A stretch of 48,976 nucleotides of DNA. Origin: an uncultured Methanobrevibacter sp. GTDB taxonomy: Archaea > Methanobacteriota > Methanobacteria > Methanobacteriales > Methanobacteriaceae. The translations under genes and the position numbers were made by a program. This document shows, in pieces, positions 23,313-32,773 of this stretch (its first letter is position 1; the number at the start of each line of letters is the position of its first letter). Location of the stretch: NCBI GenBank assembly GCA_902782595.1, contig CACZNW010000022.1, positions 1 through 48,976 of the forward strand, written 5' to 3'. The notes below the pieces were generated by a model, which was not told the DNA's origin, ran no database searches, and was given only the letters and a program-made list of their open reading frames with translations.

Positions 23313-25226
23313 ATGAAATTAAAGTATATTTCAATAGTAATCATATTATTAATTTTATTTCTCGGATGTATCGCTGCAATCAGTGCCGAATCTGTTGAAG
23401 ATTTCAACAATCCTATTAATCAAACCAATACTGATATGGAATCATCATTAAGCGTTAATGAATCAAAACTTTCACCATATGAACAATTCTCTAAAGATTT
23501 AGAGCAAAATAATGGGATAGTTTATTTAACGGATGATATTAAAATTGATAAACCATTCATTTTAAAAAACAAAACTGTAATTGATGGTAAAGGTCATACG
23601 ATTGACGGCCAGTATAAAACAGTCATTTTTAAATCATATTGCTCACTGACTATTAAAAATCTGATATTGATAAGAGGCAGTTCCACTAAAAGCGGAGGAG
23701 CTATTTATTCAAATGGTGATTTAACTGTTAATAACTGTCAGTTCATAAATAATAGGGCTGCAAAATTTGGAGGAGCGATATATAGTACAAATAGTAATTT
23801 AAATGTGATAAATTCTAAATTTGAAAAATCTGTAGCAGAAAAGGGCGGAGCTATTTATTCAAACAGTGTTTTAACTGTTGATAAATGTAATTTTATAAAT
23901 AATGTGGCCAGCAATTCCGGTGGAGCCATATCTGTATCCAATGGAAAGTTAACTATTAAAAATTCCAGATTTGAAAAGAATTCGGTTAAAAGTTCAGGGG
24001 TTTCGGGTTATGGCGGAGCAATCTGGATAAGGTGTTCAACTTCAAAAATCGTCAAAACTGTTTTCAAATCAAACAGTTGTCTGTCACAGTCATTGAAAAC
24101 TCATAAAAAAGCCACCAAATATAAATTCAGTGGTGGTGCAATTTCTTACAGTGAAGGATCATTTCATAGCTTAAGTAATTGTGAATTCATAAAGAATAGG
24201 GCAACTAATCACGGTGGAAGTATTTTTGCAACCAATTCAAATTCTCTAAATATTTATAAATGTCAATTTAAGAATAATAATGCACTTTTTGAAGATGGAG
24301 GTGCCATTTCTTATTCTGGAAAGAAATTATCAATCTTAAATTCTTATTTCCACAAAAATTTTGCATATGAAGATGGAGGTGCTATAGATACCTACAGTTT
24401 AAACGGTCATAAAGTATATGTTGCTATTAAAAATTGTAAATTTAATTTAAATACTGGCTATAAGGGTGGCGGTGCTATTTGGATGGGTGTTAAAACTATT
24501 TATAATATTTATAATTCCAAATTCACTAAAAATAAAGCAACATTTGCAGGAGCCATAGAAGCTGAAGATGGAAATGCAAAAATTAGAAAATGCAGTTTTG
24601 TTGGAAATAAAGCGGCAAAAATTACTTCGTGGAACGTAAAAAGCAAAAAAGGCAAACACCTAAATCACTGTGGTGGTGCAATACATATAGAAAATAATTG
24701 TCAAATTGTTAAATGTAATTTTAAGAGTAATAAAGCTACTTACGGCGGGGCAATTCACATCAGAAATAATTATAAAATCATCAGATGTAATTTTAATTAT
24801 AATACTGCCAGATTTGGCGGTGCAATTTATTTTGAAAAGAATTGTAAAGTATTAAAATGTAATTTTAATTCAAATCATGCTGTCTATGGCGGTGCAATTC
24901 ATATTAAAAACAAATGTAATGTTATTAAGTGTAATTTTAAAAAGAACGTTGCAGTTCATGGTGGAGCAAATTACATTGAAAAGAATGGTAAAGTTCTTAA
25001 ATGTATTTTTAAAAGTAATAAAGCTACTTACGGTGGAGCAGTTCAATTCATTGCAGGTAAATTAACATTCAAATCTAATAAAGTTATTTCATGTAAGGCT
25101 AAATATTACTCTGGATTGATTTCCTCTAAATCAATTAAAATAAGTAATAAAAATAAATGGGGAAAATATTCAACAGAAAAAGCTATTAAAAAGAAAATTG
25201 TCTCACCAAATGTAAAAACAAAGTAA
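23313..25226 (+). CDS. Secreted beta-helix adhesin-like protein with tandem Cys-bearing coils
   Basis: A 637-residue paralogue of the gene at 21819. It has a signal peptide at residues 1-27, a short linker, then about 20 beta-helix coils with the GGAI...NCxFxxNxA pattern. Its middle matches the upstream protein almost segment by segment (for example GGAIWMG followed by an AGAIEAEDG-type coil). It is longer because of five tandem 24-residue coils near residues 454-573, each with stacked cysteines (see the repeat at 24672). The C-terminus is basic with no membrane helix or wall anchor. Its role is probably surface adhesion or a rigid coat. Confidence 0.85.
   Translation: MKLKYISIVIILLILFLGCIAAISAESVEDFNNPINQTNTDMESSLSVNESKLSPYEQFSKDLEQNNGIVYLTDDIKIDKPFILKNKTVIDGKGHTIDGQYKTVIFKSYCSLTIKNLILIRGSSTKSGGAIYSNGDLTVNNCQFINNRAAKFGGAIYSTNSNLNVINSKFEKSVAEKGGAIYSNSVLTVDKCNFINNVASNSGGAISVSNGKLTIKNSRFEKNSVKSSGVSGYGGAIWIRCSTSKIVKTVFKSNSCLSQSLKTHKKATKYKFSGGAISYSEGSFHSLSNCEFIKNRATNHGGSIFATNSNSLNIYKCQFKNNNALFEDGGAISYSGKKLSILNSYFHKNFAYEDGGAIDTYSLNGHKVYVAIKNCKFNLNTGYKGGGAIWMGVKTIYNIYNSKFTKNKATFAGAIEAEDGNAKIRKCSFVGNKAAKITSWNVKSKKGKHLNHCGGAIHIENNCQIVKCNFKSNKATYGGAIHIRNNYKIIRCNFNYNTARFGGAIYFEKNCKVLKCNFNSNHAVYGGAIHIKNKCNVIKCNFKKNVAVHGGANYIEKNGKVLKCIFKSNKATYGGAVQFIAGKLTFKSNKVISCKAKYYSGLISSKSIKISNKNKWGKYSTEKAIKKKIVSPNVKTK
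24672..25031 (+). repeat. Five tandem 72-bp repeats encoding beta-helix coils
   Basis: Five in-frame units of exactly 72 bp (24 residues) lie end to end. Each begins GGA and continues with a pattern like IHIENNCQIVKCNFKSNKATY. Most units carry Cys at positions 10 and 15, so the side chains would stack along the helix. Copies differ by substitutions but not by length, as expected for unequal crossing-over within a beta-helix. A sixth partial unit follows. Confidence 0.85.
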
Positions 25227-25461
25227 TGCCAATTAAACAATAAACGGTTCTTATTTTGGGTTAAATTTATTAAATATAATTTATATATGTTATTTTAAGG
25301 GTTTTACTAAATTTAAAGATAATTCTGATATGGGATGATGATATATTAAGATAAATTCTTTCTTAAAAATTCCAAGATTAAACCTCTTTAAAAAGATAAT
25401 ATTCACGAATGCTTTAAGCGGAATGATTTAGAAACTAAATTCAATAATAAGGGTAAATTTC

Positions 25462-27816
25462 ATGTGGATTAGGGATACATTAAATGATTTAAAAGGGTAT
25501 TCTATAAATAGTTTAATTTATTATAATTATTATCATAAAAAAATTGATGAAAATTTGGTTTATGTTGAATCAAGAGAGGGTTGTGATTTTACAGGGAATA
25601 TTCTGCGTATTGTTGAAGAACTCTCAACAGGCAATTATGGAAATTTTAAAATTCATGTTTTTGCAAAGCCTTCAGTTGTGGATAAGATTAAAGCATTACA
25701 AAAAAATTACGATTTAAAGATTAATAAAATCATCACAAAGGAATCTCTGGCAACTGCAACAATGGAAAAAGCAAAATATATCTTTACAGATTCAAAAATC
25801 CGGCCTAAATATGTAAAAAGAGAAGGTCAGGTATTTGTTAATACCTGGCATGGCACTCCTCTTGAAGTCATGGGAAAGGATAATGTCTGTGAACAGCATC
25901 TTGTAGGAAATGTTCAGTATCCTCTGCTCTGTTCTGATTACTTAGTGTTTCCTAATGAATTTATGAAAGAAAAAATGACTTCCGCTTTTATGATTGAAAA
26001 AATTTTTCCCGGAAAAATATTGATGGAAGGATATCCGAGAAACAGTTGTTTTCTTGATGAAAATAAAAAAGAAGATTTAAAATCAAAATTGAATCTGGAT
26101 GATTATGAAATTTTTGCTTACATGCCTGCTTTCAGATCAGTCAGTGATGAGCAAAATGATTATTTAATCCAGTTGGATGAAAATTTAAAAGATAATCAGC
26201 TTTTGCTTGTTAAACAGGAAGGTAATAATGAATCACAGATTGATTTTACTCAATTTAATCATATAATGCCATTTCCTATAGGTTATGAAGAATATGATGT
26301 TTTAAATATGGCAGATATTTTAATAACTGATTATTCAACTGTTTTTGTTGATTTTGCAATTTCTAAAAGAAAAATTGTTCTTTTTAATTATGATGAAGAT
26401 GAGTATTGCAAAGGCAGGGAATTTTATTTCTCATTATCAGATTTGCCGTTTCCAAAAGTCAGAAATATTGACGACTTGGTCAGTGAGTTAAATTCATCCA
26501 AAAATTATGATGATGAAGATTTTATTAATAAATTCTGTCAATTTGACAGATTAGACTGTGTCAAGTACATATGCAGGCATATTTTTAATCATGAAAACTG
26601 CTGCAGAGAGATTTCTATTGAAAACGGTAAGGAAAATATTCTTATTTATGCCGGATCATTATTGAATAATGGAATATTCACTTCACTTATTAATTTTTTA
26701 TCAAGAGTTGATCTGGATAAGTATAACTATTTCATATCATTCAAACAGTGGGATGAAAATATCGCTGAAAATCATGTTGAAATTTTCAAAAACCTGCCTG
26801 AGGGCATTGAATATTTACCCTTCGGATTTAATCTGATTCCCACATACAGAGAAAAAAGACATTATGATAAATTTTTTTATAATCCCGATATGAAATTTTC
26901 AGACCCGTTAAATAATCTATTTGAAAGGTCTTTTAACAGACAGTATTTTCCTTTAAAGTTTAAATTATTAATTGATTATGACGGTTATAATAAAAATCAG
27001 TCTTTATTATTTTCTCACAATGATTTTAGAAATGCCGTCTGGGTTCACAATGACATGATTCAGGAAATTAAAACAAGAGGCAATCAAAATAGGGATATCC
27101 TAAAAGAAGTTTATTCCAAATCTGATTATGTCTGTGTTGTTTCAAAGGATCTGATTAAACCAACCAGAGAAATAAGCGGAAAATCAGACAATATTCGTGT
27201 TATTCATAATATAAACAATTATGAATCCATTATTGAAGATTCCAAAAAAGAAATACAGTTTGATGAAAGCACTGAGTTTTATTCACGCAGCAAGGATATT
27301 GAGTCTGTTTTATCAAAAAAAGGAAAAAAATTCATATCTGTGGGCAGATTTTCCCCTGAAAAAGGTCATTCTCGTTTGATAAATGCATTCAATGAATTCT
27401 GTAAGGATTATCCGGACAGTCAGCTTATCCTTATTGGGGGACATGGTCCTTTATATGAAGATACAGTTGATTTAATTAACGGTCTTGAATATGGTGATAA
27501 TATTTCATTAATTAAAGGAATTTCCAATCCTATGCCTATTTTAAAACAGTGCGATTTATTTATTTTATCCTCTTTTTATGAAGGATGGGGGATTGTAATA
27601 ATGGAAGCAGATACCTTAGGTGTTCCGGTTATCTCAACAGATATTGTAGGTACACAATGGCTGAGAGATTATGGTGGAAATCTTGTTGAAAACTCTCAGG
27701 AGGGTATATTGGATGGAATGTATGAATTTATGAAAGGAAATATTGCTACATTAAACATTGATTATGAGGAGTTTAATGAAAAAATAATCAGTGATTTTTA
27801 TTCTATGGTTGAATAG
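25462..27816 (+). CDS. TagF-like glycerophosphotransferase / GT4 glycosyltransferase fusion
   Basis: The 784-residue third paralogue of the fusion family. TagF-like motifs: NTWHGTPLEVMG with His130, EGYPRNSCFL and TDYSTVFVDFAISKRK. The last differs from the usual TDYSSVFFDFAN, and the KLH motif reads KQEGNN, so the phosphotransferase site has drifted. The loop near residues 215-235 is also shorter than in the other two. GT4 motifs are intact: KFISVGRFSPEKGH, LILIGGHG and YEGWGIVIMEADTLGVPVIS. It may therefore act mainly as a glycosyltransferase or use another donor (inference). It stands alone after two adhesin genes, with its own A+T-rich upstream region. Confidence 0.88.
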   Translation: MWIRDTLNDLKGYSINSLIYYNYYHKKIDENLVYVESREGCDFTGNILRIVEELSTGNYGNFKIHVFAKPSVVDKIKALQKNYDLKINKIITKESLATATMEKAKYIFTDSKIRPKYVKREGQVFVNTWHGTPLEVMGKDNVCEQHLVGNVQYPLLCSDYLVFPNEFMKEKMTSAFMIEKIFPGKILMEGYPRNSCFLDENKKEDLKSKLNLDDYEIFAYMPAFRSVSDEQNDYLIQLDENLKDNQLLLVKQEGNNESQIDFTQFNHIMPFPIGYEEYDVLNMADILITDYSTVFVDFAISKRKIVLFNYDEDEYCKGREFYFSLSDLPFPKVRNIDDLVSELNSSKNYDDEDFINKFCQFDRLDCVKYICRHIFNHENCCREISIENGKENILIYAGSLLNNGIFTSLINFLSRVDLDKYNYFISFKQWDENIAENHVEIFKNLPEGIEYLPFGFNLIPTYREKRHYDKFFYNPDMKFSDPLNNLFERSFNRQYFPLKFKLLIDYDGYNKNQSLLFSHNDFRNAVWVHNDMIQEIKTRGNQNRDILKEVYSKSDYVCVVSKDLIKPTREISGKSDNIRVIHNINNYESIIEDSKKEIQFDESTEFYSRSKDIESVLSKKGKKFISVGRFSPEKGHSRLINAFNEFCKDYPDSQLILIGGHGPLYEDTVDLINGLEYGDNISLIKGISNPMPILKQCDLFILSSFYEGWGIVIMEADTLGVPVISTDIVGTQWLRDYGGNLVENSQEGILDGMYEFMKGNIATLNIDYEEFNEKIISDFYSMVE

Positions 27817-28172
27817 AATATTTTTTAAATTAAATTTTAATCAAAATTAACCTGATTATTTTAAAGCATTAGACCATGATTCATTTTAAATTCTAGTCAG
27901 TTTAGATTCTAGAATTAAAATATTACATTTCATGTGTATGGTAATTTTAGGTTATGGAACTTTTGTTGTTAAGGTTCATTAAATTAAAATAATGATTAAT
28001 ATTTTTAACAATTTTGGATTAAAACTAGTTTTTTATCACATGTTTATTTTAAATACTGGAGCAATATGGTGTAAGAAAATAGTATTAATCATTTTCATAG
28101 TCAATAAATTTAATTACTTGATAGGTTCAAAATTATAATATTGAATTAATTTTTTTAAAGGAGATAAGTTTA
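27817..28172. other. Intergenic region, no gene seen
   Basis: This 356-nt, very A+T-rich stretch contains only short broken frames. No terminator with a T run is evident. Near the right end, AAGGAGATAAG (about 28160) is the strong ribosome binding site of the acyltransferase at 28173; a TATA-like AAAATTATAATATT lies about 40-50 nt before that start. Confidence 0.5.
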
Positions 28173-29309
28173 ATGACGAATGTTGTTGGGACAAAAAAGA
28201 AATCAAAAAGAATTTTTTATTTTGATGCATTAAGAGCATTAGCAATTATATCTGTAATTTTGTTTCATGTTTTTCAAAATTTATCATTTATTGTTGTAGG
28301 AGATTATTCAACTATTCCCTCTCTTAATTGGTTTATTGCTGATTTTACAGGGACTTTTTTTAGATGTGGTGTGGATATCTTTCTGATGTTGTCTGGTGCA
28401 CTTTCATTGGGTAGAGTTTGGGAGATTAAACCATTTTTAGCAAAAAGAATTCCGAGAATTGTTTATCCATTTGTATTATGGGGATTTGTTTTAACTGTAG
28501 TTATATTTTTAGTTTCAGTTTTTATTCCGTCTTTAGTTCCAATATTTCATCAATATGATTGGGGAACCTTCGCGTCATATGATTTGAAAGGATTCGTAAT
28601 ATTCCTTTTAAAAGGTTATATGGCAAAATCAAGAATATGGTTCCGTCCTTATTGGTTCTTTTGGATGATACTGGGAACATATTTAACTATGCCTATAATA
28701 AACAGGTGGTTATTGCATGCTGATTTAAAAGAAGCTGAATATTTCTTGTTTTTCTGGCTTATAACATGCGTATTTGATTTTACATTAGGATTTAGCTTCC
28801 CTATACAATTGAAATACTTTGCTGGTGCTATAGGTATGGTTATCTTAGGCTACTATTTAAGGCATACCGAACGTAAAATATTCAACAATGTTTATTGTGG
28901 AATCATAATGATGATTGTTCCGGTAATCTGTATGATATTTATTTCATATTTGTTGTCTGATACAAGTGAAATATATTATTTCAGCAGATATTCAATATTT
29001 TTAGCGATTGAATCAATAGGAATATTTGTATTGTTTAAAAATTTCAAACAATTGAATATCAATTTTAATTTCTTAACAAATCCCGATGGAATTTTTAGAA
29101 AATCCATTTTTTCAATAGCCAAATATAGTTATGGAATCTATTTAGTGCATCATGTAATATTGAATTTCTTAATGTTAATATTAATTTCAACATTACATTT
29201 TAAAGCATTATTTGTAGCATTACTTATAGGAACTCTGCTATTGTCATGGGGAATACTTGCTTTGCTCAACAGGGTTCCATACCTCAACAGGTATATCGGT
29301 GCAAAATAA
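28173..29309 (+). CDS. Acyltransferase family 3 membrane protein
   Basis: A 378-residue protein with about ten membrane helices. The N-terminal motif FYFDALRALAIISVILFHVFQN is the OafA/WecH-type signature, with Arg and the catalytic His (LFH). It is followed by FRCGVDIFLMLSGAL, the second conserved block. Such enzymes transfer acetyl or other acyl groups from a carrier to sugars of surface polymers across the membrane. Here it probably O-acylates the polymer made by the island. A strong GGAGATAAG site precedes the ATG and a terminator hairpin follows, so it is monocistronic. Confidence 0.9.
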   Translation: MTNVVGTKKKSKRIFYFDALRALAIISVILFHVFQNLSFIVVGDYSTIPSLNWFIADFTGTFFRCGVDIFLMLSGALSLGRVWEIKPFLAKRIPRIVYPFVLWGFVLTVVIFLVSVFIPSLVPIFHQYDWGTFASYDLKGFVIFLLKGYMAKSRIWFRPYWFFWMILGTYLTMPIINRWLLHADLKEAEYFLFFWLITCVFDFTLGFSFPIQLKYFAGAIGMVILGYYLRHTERKIFNNVYCGIIMMIVPVICMIFISYLLSDTSEIYYFSRYSIFLAIESIGIFVLFKNFKQLNINFNFLTNPDGIFRKSIFSIAKYSYGIYLVHHVILNFLMLILISTLHFKALFVALLIGTLLLSWGILALLNRVPYLNRYIGAK

Positions 29310-29312
29310 TTT

Positions 29313-29343
29313 AAGGGGTTTTTTTTACCCTTTCTTTTTTTTT
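29313..29343 (+). terminator. Hairpin/T-run terminator after acyltransferase
   Basis: AAGGG (29313-29317) pairs with CCCTT (29328-29332) over a T-rich loop and is followed by a T tract to 29343, immediately after the acyltransferase stop. Confidence 0.6.
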
Positions 29344-29547
29344 AGTTCGAGAGTTAATTATTTTTAGTTAATCAGTTAAAATATTTGTTTAAATCATGGA
29401 TTTATCAGAAATTTTTAATTGACTAGGGATTACATCTAATGTGATTTTCACTAATTAATCATTGCGGGATTGATTGAAACTGAATGTTTTCAATATAATC
29501 ATAGATATAGGATTTTAAAAAAAAGTAGAAGAAATAGATTGTTAAAT

Positions 29548-31542
29548 CTATTTAATCTTAAATGATATTTTTTTACTAATGTAGTTGCTATTTGTATTTA
29601 AATATACATGGATTATATGGTTTCCTTTTTTAAATGTATTCATATTTACTTTAAGAAGACCTTTAGCATTTGTTTTTAAATAAAAAGTTTTATATTTCTT
29701 TCCAGTATAAATTTTTATTGTAAATTTAGTCTTATTAAATGGCTTGTTATTTTTTTTATTTATAATGGTAACTTTTAGTTTTGAAGACTTTTTAACTGTT
29801 TTGGGAACGGTGATTTTTGCAGAGTATTTATAAAGATAACTTGTTACAAAACAAACTCCCTGATCCATTGTAACAGATAATGTCTTTTTAGTCACTGCCT
29901 TATTTTTGGGAACAGTGAATATTACTTTACCGTTGGAATCAGTTTTAAGCCATCCGCTAGTATATCCGTTTATTTTAACCTTAAGCTTCTGATTGGAAAC
30001 CGGCATTTTCCATGGGGAAGTTATGATAATTTTCAATTTAACATAACCTGAAATGGCTTCATATTTGGTTATTTTAGCATAAAATGCCCCATAAACTTTT
30101 GAGCATTTAGGAGCTGAATTTTTCAAATAAATACATTCTGAAGAAACTACATTCTGCATTTTTGAATAAACTGCACCCCCACACACAGTAGCGGTATTCT
30201 GAACAAATGAAGATTTCAAAACTATGTTTTCATCTGTTTTCAATACTAATCCTCCACCATATGGTGCAGAATTTTTTGTGAAATAACAGTCAGTAATATT
30301 AACTGCACCTATATGTGTATAAATTGCTCCTCCACTAGTATATGCACTATTTTGAGTAAAAGAACAGTTTACAATATCAGTTTCACCGTATTTTGAAAAT
30401 ATTGCTCCTCCATAACCACTAACACTATTTTTAGTGAATGTTGAATCAATTACGGTGACATTTGACCTATAATGTGAATCATATGAATTAATATAAAGTG
30501 CACCACCATTTATTGCAGAATTGTCCTCAAAAGTACAATTTTTAACAACAGCAGACTTTGATGTGTCCAATGCTACAACTCCTCCCGTATAAGTCACAAC
30601 ATTATTTCTGAATGTGGAATTGATAATTTCGGCTATACCAAATTCATCTAAATAAATTACTCCATTACTTTTTGCAGTATTATTTTCAAATAAACAGTTT
30701 TCCACATATAATATGCTCTGATTTGTATTTACGTCATCCCATGTTACAATTAATATTGTAGTTAAAGACCCTATATTGTCCCTAAAAACAGTGTCAAACA
30801 GTTTTAAAACTGTACCTATTTTCATACAAATGGCACTGCCCATTCCTTTTTTGAATTCCTTCCATGGCAAATTAGAAACTCTAGTGCCGGTGTTATTGTA
30901 GAATTCTGAATTGCGAATTTCAATAAATGACCCATCACAACCGTATATTGCTCCGCCGTTAGAGTTATATACATGATTTCCACGGAAAGAACAATTTTCT
31001 ATTGAAATATTAGAATTTTTTCCAGCAAGAATGGCGCCACCGTTTAAATCTTTAATATATCCATTCATCAATGTCATGTCTTTTAAAGTTACTCTACAAT
31101 TTTCCTCTATTGATAAACATCTGGCAATAAAGCTTCCATCAATAAAGCAGTTGTTTTGTCCAATAATAGTTAAATTTTTTGATATCACAACACCGTTTAT
31201 AAGCAAACTGTCTACAGAAGAGTAATACTTATAACTTTTATTTATAATTAAAATGGAATCCATCTCTGTTTCATTAATCAAACTGGATAATTCTGTAAAT
31301 GTTTTATAAGTTATATTGTCCTGTAGAGTTTTATTATCTGTTTCATCGTTAGTTTCATTACCATATAAGGATTTTGAATCATCATCTTTAAGGATTTCAT
31401 CATTATTTTGAATTGAAATTTGATTTTGTGATTTTATAGGGGTAGCATCATCTATTGTATGATTTGATGATGCATTAATTGCATTGCAACTTAATAAGAT
31501 TAACATGATGCAACTAAAAATAATATATTTCTTCAATTCCAT
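29548..31542 (-). CDS. Secreted beta-helix adhesin-like protein with Ig-like C-terminus
   Basis: About 664 residues, starting MELKKYIIFSCIMLILLSC. The ATG at 31542 is chosen because GAGGTCAT lies just before it; an upstream ATG at 31566 would put that site inside the protein. Signal peptide residues 1-24; acidic Ser/Asn-rich linker to about 85; beta-helix about 100-465 with FRNN, NGGAIY and GGAIF coils; C-terminal Ig-like modules about 470-664 (SGYVKLKIIITSPWKMP, then KSSKLKVTIINKKNNKPF), very Lys-rich. It is a paralogue of the gene at 38672; the core GSLTTILIVTWDDVN is nearly identical. There is no membrane or sortase-type anchor. Probably a surface adhesin. Confidence 0.86.
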   Translation of the reverse strand: MELKKYIIFSCIMLILLSCNAINASSNHTIDDATPIKSQNQISIQNNDEILKDDDSKSLYGNETNDETDNKTLQDNITYKTFTELSSLINETEMDSILIINKSYKYYSSVDSLLINGVVISKNLTIIGQNNCFIDGSFIARCLSIEENCRVTLKDMTLMNGYIKDLNGGAILAGKNSNISIENCSFRGNHVYNSNGGAIYGCDGSFIEIRNSEFYNNTGTRVSNLPWKEFKKGMGSAICMKIGTVLKLFDTVFRDNIGSLTTILIVTWDDVNTNQSILYVENCLFENNTAKSNGVIYLDEFGIAEIINSTFRNNVVTYTGGVVALDTSKSAVVKNCTFEDNSAINGGALYINSYDSHYRSNVTVIDSTFTKNSVSGYGGAIFSKYGETDIVNCSFTQNSAYTSGGAIYTHIGAVNITDCYFTKNSAPYGGGLVLKTDENIVLKSSFVQNTATVCGGAVYSKMQNVVSSECIYLKNSAPKCSKVYGAFYAKITKYEAISGYVKLKIIITSPWKMPVSNQKLKVKINGYTSGWLKTDSNGKVIFTVPKNKAVTKKTLSVTMDQGVCFVTSYLYKYSAKITVPKTVKKSSKLKVTIINKKNNKPFNKTKFTIKIYTGKKYKTFYLKTNAKGLLKVNMNTFKKGNHIIHVYLNTNSNYISKKISFKIK

Positions 31543-31559
31543 ACTATGACCTCTTAATT

Positions 31560-31605
31560 TACACAATTAAAGTATTAAATTTGTGTCTTACTAAATATAT
31601 AATAA
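31560..31605 (-). promoter_or_regulatory. Probable promoter of minus-strand adhesin gene
   Basis: On the minus strand a TATA-like ATTATTATATATTTAGT (about 31588-31604) is followed by an inverted repeat, ACACAA/TTGTGT (31560-31585, imperfect inside), where transcription would start, 18-43 nt before the ATG. The placement resembles the palindrome ahead of the adhesin at 21819, though the sequence differs. Confidence 0.4.
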
Positions 31606-31705
31606 TAAACTAAAATAAAAAGGTTATGATAACAGATGTAATGTCATAAATTTGAGTCTAATTGTTATTTTTTGAACCACCATGACATCTACAAGGCGAG
31701 ATGGT

Positions 31706-32683
31706 TCAAGTTTCGGATTTGATGAAAATATTGCAAATGGAATCTAAAAATTTATTCAGATATTTAGTAATAAAGTCTCTTGATAAAATAAATGTTACTA
31801 TAAACATTGTTGAAAGCACTACAATGGCTCCAAGGAGATCTTTATCAAAATTAGCAGAAATAACAGGTTTAATATATCTGAGTAAGTATAGGTGAAGTAG
31901 ATATACTGCCATGGAGTTTCTTCCGAATTTGGTTATAATCATTTCTTTATCGGGCATTATATTATTTAAAACTAAAACAAACAGTATTCCGATAATTATT
32001 ATAATGAATCTGTAGAACATTTTAATTGCAAAATGTTTGTGGTATGGATGTTGTAATAAAATAACTCTTGACGGTATAAAATAGGCTGCAATACAGCAGG
32101 CTATCATAACTAATATAAATAAAACATATAATAATTTTTTATTGTTCCAAATAACGTTTAGATTAAATTTTTCTGTAAGGTCATTATAATAGAATCCTAT
32201 TAGGAACACGGGCATATAAACAAAAATTCTTGTAATGGCTAATATGTCTCCTGGAATATTTATCATTCCAATCAGCAATGCGCCTATTAATGAGATAAGA
32301 ATCGGATACCTAAATCTGTCCATTATACTTAGCGACATTTTCATTACAAATAAAGCAAATAAAAACCATAATGCTCTTCCGGGCTTTAAAAATAATACTC
32401 CTCCCGTCCATCCTGCGACAAGATATAAGAACAACTTCCAAAGAATACAAAAAACAATATAGGGAACAAACAATCTTTTAAATGCTTTCAAAGATTCATC
32501 TGGACCAATTTTTGAGAAATATCCGGCAACAAAAAAGAAAATCGGTAAATGGATAATATAAATAACATGATGATCAAAATAGGAATTAAATATTTTTGGC
32601 AAATGACCTAAAACAATCAACATTATTGCCAAACCTTTTAAATTATCGTATTTATGTATCCTAACTGATTTTTGACTATTCAT
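31706..32683 (-). CDS. Acyltransferase family membrane protein (sugar O-acetylase-like)
   Basis: A 325-residue protein with about ten membrane helices. It begins with a variant of the acyltransferase-3 signature, YDNLKGLAIMLIVLGHLPK (catalytic His in LGH), followed by HLPIFFFVAGYFSK. The KGxxxxxVxxGH form and the shorter length resemble the fucose 4-O-acetylase-like branch more than OafA. It has a GAGGT ribosome binding site. It lies after the acyltransferase at 32774 on the same strand (90-nt gap) and before the adhesin at 29548. It likely adds acetyl groups to surface sugars. Confidence 0.87.
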   Translation of the reverse strand: MNSQKSVRIHKYDNLKGLAIMLIVLGHLPKIFNSYFDHHVIYIIHLPIFFFVAGYFSKIGPDESLKAFKRLFVPYIVFCILWKLFLYLVAGWTGGVLFLKPGRALWFLFALFVMKMSLSIMDRFRYPILISLIGALLIGMINIPGDILAITRIFVYMPVFLIGFYYNDLTEKFNLNVIWNNKKLLYVLFILVMIACCIAAYFIPSRVILLQHPYHKHFAIKMFYRFIIIIIGILFVLVLNNIMPDKEMIITKFGRNSMAVYLLHLYLLRYIKPVISANFDKDLLGAIVVLSTMFIVTFILSRDFITKYLNKFLDSICNIFIKSET

Positions 32684-32773
32684 AAATTTACCTCAAATCC
32701 CTGTGCCCTAAATTCTGTGAACGGATTTTAATACAGCAAAAGTATAATATGTTAAATTTAATAATTAACACCT

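Noticed and set aside
24672..25031. Regularly spaced repeats as a CRISPR array
   Set aside because: The repeats are adjacent without spacers, in frame and code for beta-helix coils.
31672..31709. Inverted repeat TTGAACCA/TGGTTCAA around the stop of the acyltransferase at 31706
   Set aside because: Eight-nt arms with a 22-nt spacer and no T run; possible weak terminator, evidence insufficient.
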